The notes beneath the pieces are model-generated. The model made no database searches and was not told where the DNA came from. It worked only from the letters and a program-made list of their open reading frames with translations. From contig JALTKC010000245.1 in the NCBI GenBank assembly GCA_027076245.1, forward strand, positions 1 to 5,348: a stretch of DNA of 5,348 nt, written 5' to 3'. This document shows, piece by piece, positions 1 through 5,348 of this stretch. The DNA is from Gammaproteobacteria bacterium. GTDB taxonomy: Bacteria; Pseudomonadota; Gammaproteobacteria; GRL18. A program made the position numbers and the translations under genes. Every line of letters starts with the position of its first letter. The stretch's first letter is position 1.

Positions 1-893
1 CACTTAAGGGGATTGAGTTTAACACAGACAATATTCATGTGATGACAGACGCTGATAATCAGCCGCTTGCGGATATTAAAACCCCTGAGGATAACGAGGC
101 GGCGGCCAGTTATATTACGGAGTTTATCCGTAAAGAGACCCGGAATAATGATACGGCCTTGCATGTTTCGATTGCCGGAGGCAGAAAAACCATGGGCTAT
201 TATATGGGCTATGCACTGTCCCTGTTTGGCCGGGAGCAGGATCGCTTATCTCATGTGCTGGTTTCGGAGGCTTATGAAGGTAATCCGTCTTTTTACTATC
301 CCAGCCAGAACGGGGATATTATTTTTGATAATCGCGGTGGAAAAAATATACCGCTGGATCCGTCCCAGGCCAAAGTGATGCTGGCGGATATTCCGTTTTT
401 ACGCATCAATAATGATGAGGCCAAAAACACTATGGCAGGTTTTAGTTTTAGTGATACCATTAAAGCGACTCAGGACTTGCTAAAGCCTGCCACTTTACAA
501 ATTGATAAGCGAAACCTGTTGCTGGTGATGAACGGTCGCAGGGTCAGACTGCAGGAACAGCGGTTTGCTTTTTATTGCTGGATTATAAAAAGACAAAAAG
601 AAGGGCGGCCATTATTATCCCCGGCAGATGAGCAAGAGCAGATGCGTTATTCTGCCGAGTTTCTGGACTTTTATGAACAAGTAAAAGGTGAAATGGGGGC
701 AATGGAAAAAACAGAAAATGCGTTCCAGGAAGCAGGAATGACCAAAGACTATGTCTCCCAGACGGTCACCCGAATCAATGAGGAGCTTAAAAAACAGCTG
801 GGCAATATTGCCTGCATACCCTTTTTGGTGGAAAAACGGCGCGGCACTGCCCATCCATACCGGGTGGCGGTATCGGCTGAGAATATTGGATAA
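1..893 (+). CDS. CRISPR-associated ring nuclease, Cas_NE0113/Csm6-type CARF protein (5' partial)
   Basis: The frame is open from the window edge (first full codon at 3) to TAA at 891-893, so 296 residues are visible and the start lies upstream. The GTG at 39 and ATG at 42 are internal: residues before them (LKGIEF, then DNIHV) fit the family. Hallmarks seen are LADIKTPEDNEAA, then HVSIAGGRKTMG (SIAGGRK at 168-188), then FGREQDRLSHVLVS and a FYYP motif. These are the conserved core of the Cas_NE0113 family, found in cas gene clusters. The GGRK loop is the expected cyclic-oligoadenylate-binding part of the CARF fold. Family knowledge suggests it senses or degrades cyclic oligoadenylate made by a type III effector complex in the cytoplasm. 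The C-terminal half (from about 515) begins with a NGRRVRLQEQRFAFYCW segment resembling a winged-helix-like domain; no convincing HEPN ribonuclease motif is seen. From memory of the family, roughly 60-80 N-terminal residues are missing. The family call is confident; the biochemical activity is inferred. Confidence 0.9.
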   Translation, partial: LKGIEFNTDNIHVMTDADNQPLADIKTPEDNEAAASYITEFIRKETRNNDTALHVSIAGGRKTMGYYMGYALSLFGREQDRLSHVLVSEAYEGNPSFYYPSQNGDIIFDNRGGKNIPLDPSQAKVMLADIPFLRINNDEAKNTMAGFSFSDTIKATQDLLKPATLQIDKRNLLLVMNGRRVRLQEQRFAFYCWIIKRQKEGRPLLSPADEQEQMRYSAEFLDFYEQVKGEMGAMEKTENAFQEAGMTKDYVSQTVTRINEELKKQLGNIACIPFLVEKRRGTAHPYRVAVSAENIG

Positions 894-921
894 ATACTGC
901 AATAAGCAACAGGGCAGTATT
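893..921 (+). terminator. Inverted repeat at the stop codon of the CARF gene (possible weak terminator or mRNA 3' hairpin)
   Basis: A perfect 8-base inverted repeat, AATACTGC (893-900) and GCAGTATT (914-921), encloses a 13-base loop and begins on the last base of the TAA stop. No T-tract follows directly, so it is not a textbook intrinsic terminator. Its place suggests a 3'-end hairpin for the CRISPR accessory transcript or a leader structure ahead of nasA. The base pairing is seen; the role is inferred. Confidence 0.4.
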
Positions 922-938
922 ACAGCGCAGGCTGTTTT
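922..938 (+). terminator. Second small hairpin followed by a short T run
   Basis: ACAGC (922-926) pairs with GCTGT (931-935) around a GCAG tetraloop, and four T residues occupy 935-938. It directly follows the 8-base hairpin, so the two could act together as a weak terminator before nasA. The stem is only 5 base pairs and the T run is short, so chance is possible. Confidence 0.25.
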
Positions 939-942
939 CAGG

Positions 943-948
943 TAAAAT
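943..948 (+). promoter_or_regulatory. Candidate -10 element for nasA
   Basis: TAAAAT matches the sigma-70 -10 consensus at five of six positions and lies 53 bases before the nasA start. No good -35 element is present at the usual spacing (the best is TTACAG at 920-925), so a promoter here would need an activator, as nitrate-assimilation promoters often do. It would give nasA its own transcript, separate from the CRISPR gene. Confidence 0.2.
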
Positions 949-1001
949 CAGGTTTGCGATCATTGTGTAACTGAACCTTTTTAGAGTAAAACAGCCATAT
1001 C

Positions 1002-3713
1002 ATGAGTCCTCTGTCTGAATACCTGAACAAGCAGCCCAATGTGGATTTTAAAACCACCTGTCCTTATTGTGGGGTTGGCTGCGGGGTGCTGGCACGGGTG
1101 GATCAGAATGGTGTGGTTACGGTTAAAGGTGATCCGGAGCACCCGGCTAATCAGGGGCGGCTCTGCTCCAAGGGAACGGCGCTGGGTGAAACCGTTGCCC
1201 TGCATGAACGTCAGCTCTATCCGGAAATTATGGGCCAGCAGGTCAGCTGGGAACAGGCGCTGGCGTCTGCCGCCGGACGCTTTAAGGAAACCATCGCCGA
1301 ATACGGCCCGGATTCTGTGGCTTTTTATGTGTCCGGTCAACTGCTCACCGAAGATTATTATGTGGCTAATAAGCTGATGAAAGGTTTTATCGGCTCTGCC
1401 AATATCGATACCAATTCCAGACTATGTATGTCCTCAGCCGTGGCGGCCTATAAAAGGGCTTTTGGTGAGGATATTGTACCCTGTTCCTATGATGATCTGG
1501 ATCGGGCCAAACTGATAGTACTGACCGGCAGTAATACGGCCTGGTGCCATCCGGTTATTTATCAACGAATTGCCAAAGCAAAAAAGCTGAATCCTGATCT
1601 GCAGATTGTTACCATTGACCCCCGTTTTACCCAGACCACAAGCATCAGCGATTTGCATCTGGCCTTAAAGCCGGGTACTGACGCGATATTGTTTAATGGC
1701 CTGCTGGTGTATCTGCAACAGCAGGGTGAAGCCAACAGCCTGTATCTGGATAATTTTACCAGCGGTTTTGAGCAGGCGCTGGAAGCAGCACGGGCAAGCG
1801 CGCCGGATATAGCCTCTGTGGCACAACACTGTCAGCTTGAACCGGCTGATGTGGAGCGCTTTTACCGCCTGTTTGCCCGTACCGAACGGGTGATCACCGC
1901 GTTCTCCCAGGGGATCAATCAGTCCGGTTCCGGTACTGATAAGGGCAATAGTATTATTAACTGTCATTTACTGACCGGCCGTCTGGGTCGTCCCGGTATG
2001 GGGCCTTTTTCACTGACCGGTCAGCCCAATGCTATGGGTGGCAGGGAAGTGGGCGGTCTGGCTAATCAGCTGGCGGCTCATATGGATATTAACTCAGCTG
2101 AGCACAGGACTTTGGTTCAGGACTTCTGGCAGTCGCCGGTTATTGCGGAAAAAGAAGGGCTTAAAGCGGTAGAACTGTTTGATGCCATTGCTGATGGTAA
2201 AATTAAAGCCGTCTGGATAATGGCGACCAATCCGGTGGTGAGTTTACCTGAGGCGGATAAGGTAAAAGCCGCACTGGCACAATGCCCGCTGGTGGTGGTC
2301 TCCGACTGTGTGCAACAGACCGATACCAGTAAACTGGCGCATATTGTTTTTCCGGCCACCACCTGGGGTGAACGGGACGGGACAGTCACCAATTCGGAAC
2401 GCAGAATTTCCCGTCAGCGTCCGTTTTTACCGGCTCCGGGACTGGCTAAACCGGACTGGTGGATCATCAGTCAGTTTGCCCGTCATATGGGCTTTGAACA
2501 GGCCTTTAATTATCGTGGGCCGGTGGATATTTTCTGTGAACATGCCGCTCTGTCTGCCTGTAAAAATAATAATGACCGTCTGTTTAACCTCTCGGCTTTA
2601 AGTGATTTAACACTGCAGCAGTATAATGATTTAACACCGGTGCAGTGGCCGGTGACCGATTCTGATTTTCAGGGTACCGGCAGGGTTCTGCAGGATGGAC
2701 AGTTTTATACGCACGATAAAAAGGCGCATTTTATTGCGGTCACTCCTCAGTCACCGGCTGCTGCACCGACTCAGGACTATCCGTTTATATTAAATACCGG
2801 GCGGATCCGGGATCACTGGCATACCATGACCCGCACTGGTATGTCGCCCCGGTTATCTTCTCATACTATTGAATCCTATGTGGAGTTGCATCCGGATGAT
2901 GCCCAAAAACTGGCACTTCAGGATGCTCAGCTGGTTAAGGTCAGTAGCCCTCTTAAAGACAGTCAGGGTAAAGAATCGGAAATTTTTGTGCGGGTACGCA
3001 TCAGCGAGAAACAACAGCAAGGCAGTATTTTTATCCCCATGCACTGGAATGATCAGTTTGCCAGTCAGTCCAGAGTGGGCACCTTAATTAAGGCGGTAGT
3101 TGATCCTTTTTCCGGTCAGCCCGAATCCAAACATGCTATTGCCCGTATTAAACCCTGTCAGGCTAACTGGTATGGTTTTATGATCACTCGTGCCAGACCG
3201 CATCTGGAATATTCTGATTACTGGTCCCGTTCCCGGGGTAAGGGCTTCTGGCGTTATGAACTGGCGGGGTTAAATAATCCCCAGGACTGGTCTGAACATG
3301 CCCATAAAATGCTGGCGCATAAGGTGGAGGATGAAAACTGGCTGGAACTGTACGATAAAGGCCGTAATTACTACCGGGCTGTTCGTCTGTCCGGGCAGCG
3401 GCTGGATTCCTGTCTGTTTATTACCCCGGATATTAACTTGCCGCCACGGGACTGGCTGATCAGCCTGTTTCATAAAGAGAGTATCAGTCCGGAAGAACGC
3501 CAGAACCTGCTGCGCGGTGAAGCACCTAAAGATCAGGAAGACAGCGGAAAAGTGATCTGCGCCTGTTTTAATGTGGGTGAAAAAACCATCAGAGAGGCCA
3601 TAAAAACCAAAGGACTTAAGACTGTTGAGGCCATTGGTGAGTGTTTAAAAGCCGGCACTAATTGCGGTTCCTGCAAACCGGAACTGGAAGAACTGTTAAA
3701 AAGTGAGCTCTAA
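1002..3713 (+). CDS. nasA: Assimilatory nitrate reductase, large catalytic subunit, with C-terminal [2Fe-2S] domain
   Basis: This 903-residue cytoplasmic molybdoenzyme reduces nitrate to nitrite for nitrogen assimilation; nitrite then normally goes to NirBD. The N-terminus carries the [4Fe-4S] motif C20-x2-C23-x3-C27-x27-C55, followed by K57, the conserved electron-relay lysine position. C142 in NSRLCMSS is the expected molybdenum ligand of the NapA/NasA group. The molybdopterin oxidoreductase core spans about 75-560, and the dinucleotide-binding domain about 588-705 (ILNTGRIRDHWHTMTRTG). A family-typical linker follows, then a BFD-like [2Fe-2S] domain with C853-x-C855 and C888-x2-C891. There is no twin-arginine signal, which argues against periplasmic NapA, and the C-terminal BFD domain argues for NasA over formate dehydrogenase. 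The ATG at 1002 is the first start after an in-frame stop at 987-989; the ribosome site is weak (AGAG at 983-986, 15 bases away). No nirBD or electron-donor gene lies beside it here, so the reductant partner is outside the window. Confidence 0.95.
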   Translation: MSPLSEYLNKQPNVDFKTTCPYCGVGCGVLARVDQNGVVTVKGDPEHPANQGRLCSKGTALGETVALHERQLYPEIMGQQVSWEQALASAAGRFKETIAEYGPDSVAFYVSGQLLTEDYYVANKLMKGFIGSANIDTNSRLCMSSAVAAYKRAFGEDIVPCSYDDLDRAKLIVLTGSNTAWCHPVIYQRIAKAKKLNPDLQIVTIDPRFTQTTSISDLHLALKPGTDAILFNGLLVYLQQQGEANSLYLDNFTSGFEQALEAARASAPDIASVAQHCQLEPADVERFYRLFARTERVITAFSQGINQSGSGTDKGNSIINCHLLTGRLGRPGMGPFSLTGQPNAMGGREVGGLANQLAAHMDINSAEHRTLVQDFWQSPVIAEKEGLKAVELFDAIADGKIKAVWIMATNPVVSLPEADKVKAALAQCPLVVVSDCVQQTDTSKLAHIVFPATTWGERDGTVTNSERRISRQRPFLPAPGLAKPDWWIISQFARHMGFEQAFNYRGPVDIFCEHAALSACKNNNDRLFNLSALSDLTLQQYNDLTPVQWPVTDSDFQGTGRVLQDGQFYTHDKKAHFIAVTPQSPAAAPTQDYPFILNTGRIRDHWHTMTRTGMSPRLSSHTIESYVELHPDDAQKLALQDAQLVKVSSPLKDSQGKESEIFVRVRISEKQQQGSIFIPMHWNDQFASQSRVGTLIKAVVDPFSGQPESKHAIARIKPCQANWYGFMITRARPHLEYSDYWSRSRGKGFWRYELAGLNNPQDWSEHAHKMLAHKVEDENWLELYDKGRNYYRAVRLSGQRLDSCLFITPDINLPPRDWLISLFHKESISPEERQNLLRGEAPKDQEDSGKVICACFNVGEKTIREAIKTKGLKTVEAIGECLKAGTNCGSCKPELEELLKSEL

Positions 3714-4411
3714 ACCGGAGTATTAATATCCTTTCTTAAACGTTCAATCTCTTCAGTTGTACCAATAACCACCAGTAGATCATTGCTGTCCAGTTTGTGA
3801 TCAATGCCGCTGAGTTTAAAGATAAACTCATTGCCCAGCTCTTTATCTACCACGCCCAGTAAAATCAGGTTGTAGTTTTGGGACAGGTGAGATTCGCCCA
3901 GTCGTTTACCGTCAAGAAAACAGTTTTCCTTAATTTTTATCTCGGCAATATTGATCAGGTTCTGGCTGAACAGCGCCTGTTCTATGGTTTCAGAAACCAG
4001 GGGGCGGCGGATCATATTATAAATTTTACGGCCGCTGATCTCATAAGGGTCAATGACTTTGTCAGCCCCGGCGGCACGCAGTTTATCGGAAGAATCCAGG
4101 GACTGGCTGAGGGTAATAATTAAAATATCCGGGTCAATATTTTTGGCCGAAATGGTCAGGTAAACATTCTTGGCATCTTTTTTAAAAAAACTGAAAATAA
4201 CGCCCACATCTTTACCAATACCGAGGGATTTAAGGGCTTCATCATCGGTATAATCAATATTTTTAAAATGAATATGATTTTTTTCTATGCGGTTAATACA
4301 GTCCTCATCCTGAGACACTATGGTAATATCGTGTTCTTTTTCTCCAAGCTGTCCGGCCAGTTCAATTACCATGGAATTACAGCCGAATACTAAAATTTTG
4401 TCCCGCTTCAT
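3710..4411 (-). CDS. Soluble RCK (TrkA-N/TrkA-C) K+ channel regulatory protein
   Basis: A 233-residue protein with no membrane segment. Residues about 4-125 form an RCK N-terminal Rossmann domain (KILVFG, then a NVYLTISAKNIDPDILII stretch and LRAAGADKVIDPYEISG, typical of the family). Residues about 150-228 form a TrkA-C domain (LDGKRLGES, then DSNDLLVVIGT). Such domains bind nucleotides or ions and gate K+ channels or Trk transporters from the cytoplasm. The glycine-rich loop is degenerate: GCNSMV at 10-15 in place of GxGxxG, and the residue after the second strand is S33 (IVSQDED) where an acidic residue usually contacts the ribose. It may therefore bind another ligand, or none. The ATG at 4411 overlaps the stop of the upstream channel gene (ATGA), with GGA as ribosome site five bases before the start, implying translational coupling. 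The likely role is an auxiliary gating subunit of that channel; a Trk-system regulator is the alternative. Confidence 0.85.
   Translation of the reverse strand: MKRDKILVFGCNSMVIELAGQLGEKEHDITIVSQDEDCINRIEKNHIHFKNIDYTDDEALKSLGIGKDVGVIFSFFKKDAKNVYLTISAKNIDPDILIITLSQSLDSSDKLRAAGADKVIDPYEISGRKIYNMIRRPLVSETIEQALFSQNLINIAEIKIKENCFLDGKRLGESHLSQNYNLILLGVVDKELGNEFIFKLSGIDHKLDSNDLLVVIGTTEEIERLRKDINTPV
4408..4411 (-). promoter_or_regulatory. ATGA stop/start overlap coupling the channel and soluble RCK genes
   Basis: Read on the minus strand, ATGA holds the start of the soluble RCK gene (4411-4409) and the TGA stop of the channel gene (4410-4408). A GGA ribosome-binding core lies at 4419-4417, inside the end of the channel coding sequence. 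This arrangement usually means translational coupling and fixed stoichiometry, which fits two subunits of one complex. Confidence 0.8.
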
Positions 4412-5348
4412 ATTTTTCCAAGTGCCAGCTGGTCTTTAAAGTGAATAATGCTGTACTGGTGGCCAATGACCAGAATAATATCACCGGCCTGAAGTACAAA
4501 CTTATTGTTGGGGTTAAAATAAAAATGATTGTTCTTAAAAACAAAAGGTATATTGATGCAGGGTTGGGTTCTTTTTGTGGTGGTGATGATGCCAAAAAGT
4601 TCCAGTTTATTGGCCAGAAAGTTGACTTCTCCAATTCGGCACCCATCCAGAATACTTTTGTTTTTAACGGTAATAGTTTCCAGACTGATATCATTTTTAC
4701 CGGATAAAATATCATGTATGGCTTCAAAGGCGACCGGTTGGCCAATAAATTCTGCCGCAATCAGCCCGACCACTTTAAATGGCGCAACGGTATGATTAGC
4801 TCCGGCCTGCTGTAATTTTTTAACACTGTCTTTCTGGTTGGCTCTGGAAATAATTTCTATATCAGGATTTAGATAACGAGCTGTCAGGGTAATATAAACA
4901 TTCACTACATCGTTGCCGGTAAGACACAAAATCATTTCAGCGTGTTCTTTAATTCCGGCGCTTTTGAGCAGATCACTGTTTTCCGCACTGCCTTCTATGA
5001 CCAGAAAACCGGCTCTTTTGGCTCGGGCGACATTGATGGGTTCATTTTCAATAATAACAAAATGCTTTTTTTCTGCTTTTAAATAATCGGCCACTACAGA
5101 ACCCATTCTGCCGAAACCGCATAAAATTGTGTGTTTGCCTTTCTTTTTTTCAAGTTCAGCAATTACACTGTTTTCCCGCAGTTCTTCCAGTTTTTCATTA
5201 AATGAAGAGACAATAATGGACGTTACAAAAGCCATAACCGCAATTCCGCAGATCACCAGAATCATGGTAATGACCCGGCCTTCGGTGGTCTGGGGTGTTA
5301 TATCGCCATAGCCGACGGTGGTTAAGGTGATCAGGGACCAGTACAGAC
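4408..5348 (-). CDS. K+ channel with pore filter and cytoplasmic RCK domain (5' partial)
   Basis: The minus-strand frame stays open to the right edge (first full codon at 5346), giving 312 visible residues; the ATG at 5265 is internal. The visible N-terminus is the pore helix and selectivity filter: LYWSLITLTTVGYGD, with TVGYGD at 5319-5302, the K+ channel signature. A hydrophobic inner helix follows (VITMILVICGIAVMAFV, then TSIIVSSF). A charged linker leads to an RCK N-terminal domain with an intact nucleotide loop GFGRMG (5118-5101), acidic residue in FVIIENEP, the family motif GSAENSDLLKSAGI and LQQAGANHTVAP. A TrkA-C domain (ISLETITVKNKSILDG to AGDIILVIG) ends the protein. It should be an inner-membrane K+ channel gated by cytoplasmic ligand binding. 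Whether it has two or six membrane helices cannot be told, because the N-terminus lies beyond the window. It is probably the first gene of a pair with the soluble RCK gene. Confidence 0.93.
   Translation of the reverse strand, partial: LYWSLITLTTVGYGDITPQTTEGRVITMILVICGIAVMAFVTSIIVSSFNEKLEELRENSVIAELEKKKGKHTILCGFGRMGSVVADYLKAEKKHFVIIENEPINVARAKRAGFLVIEGSAENSDLLKSAGIKEHAEMILCLTGNDVVNVYITLTARYLNPDIEIISRANQKDSVKKLQQAGANHTVAPFKVVGLIAAEFIGQPVAFEAIHDILSGKNDISLETITVKNKSILDGCRIGEVNFLANKLELFGIITTTKRTQPCINIPFVFKNNHFYFNPNNKFVLQAGDIILVIGHQYSIIHFKDQLALGKI

Noticed and set aside
39..44. GTG at 39 or ATG at 42 as the true start of the CARF gene
   Set aside because: The frame is open to the window edge and the upstream residues fit the family, so the gene begins outside the window; starting here would remove part of the CARF domain.
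837..854. R-x4-H (R267-H272 counting from the GTG at 39) as a HEPN ribonuclease active site in the CARF protein
   Set aside because: It lies in a short basic stretch just before the final strand (PYRVAV), not in the long helix where HEPN motifs sit, and the family is variable there.
952..970. CRP- or FNR-like site in the nasA upstream region
   Set aside because: TGCGA-N6-TGTAA matches only one half-site of the CRP consensus and there is no TTGAT-N4-ATCAA, so support is too weak.
981..1340. Long open frames opposite or out of frame with nasA (for example minus strand 981-1340, 2117-2392 and plus strand 2308-2601)
   Set aside because: They lie wholly or mostly within a confidently identified gene and show no recognisable domain or start signal; they are shadows of the real frame.
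1002..3713. Formate dehydrogenase or periplasmic NapA as the identity of the molybdoenzyme
   Set aside because: There is no twin-arginine signal, the active-site ligand is Cys in SRLCMSS, and the C-terminal BFD [2Fe-2S] domain and linker are typical of NasA.
5263..5265. ATG at 5265 as the start of the minus-strand channel gene
   Set aside because: The same frame continues upstream through an intact K+ selectivity filter TVGYGD, so this methionine is internal.
1..5348. CRISPR array
   Set aside because: No regularly spaced 25-40 base repeats were seen on either strand; the CRISPR link rests only on the CARF gene.

Overview
The window looks like chromosomal DNA of a gammaproteobacterium-like organism of moderate G+C, probably marine or aquatic. 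That is inferred from gene content and protein style only; nothing in the window fixes the taxon. It holds four genes in two blocks that meet tail to tail. Two genes run off the window edges.

Block 1, plus strand (1-3713). Positions 1-893 hold the 3' part of a type III CRISPR accessory gene, a CARF-domain protein of the Cas_NE0113 family (named CRISPR-associated ring nuclease Csm6 in current annotation). The rest of the CRISPR-Cas locus must lie upstream, as there is no repeat array or other cas gene here. A 108-base gap (894-1001) holds an inverted repeat touching the stop codon, a second small hairpin and a weak candidate promoter. Next is a full-length nasA (1002-3713), the catalytic subunit of cytoplasmic assimilatory nitrate reductase, with an N-terminal [4Fe-4S] motif, the molybdenum-ligand cysteine region and a C-terminal BFD-type [2Fe-2S] domain.

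Block 2, minus strand (3710-5348). A K+ channel gene enters from the right edge. The visible part starts just before its selectivity filter TVGYGD, then shows the inner helix and a complete RCK (TrkA-N plus TrkA-C) regulatory module. It overlaps by 4 bases (ATGA) a second gene for a soluble, membrane-free RCK protein whose nucleotide-binding motif is degenerate. The pair looks like one two-gene operon supplying the two RCK types of a gating ring, one fused to the pore and one free.

The stops of nasA and the soluble RCK gene overlap by 4 bases in convergent orientation, so there is no intergenic terminator space. The CRISPR accessory gene, the nitrate reductase and the K+ channel pair have no obvious shared pathway. 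The window is best read as the edge of a CRISPR-Cas accessory region abutting ordinary metabolic and ion-transport genes. The strongest leads are the split RCK pair with an apparently non-canonical second nucleotide site, and the CRISPR/nasA junction.
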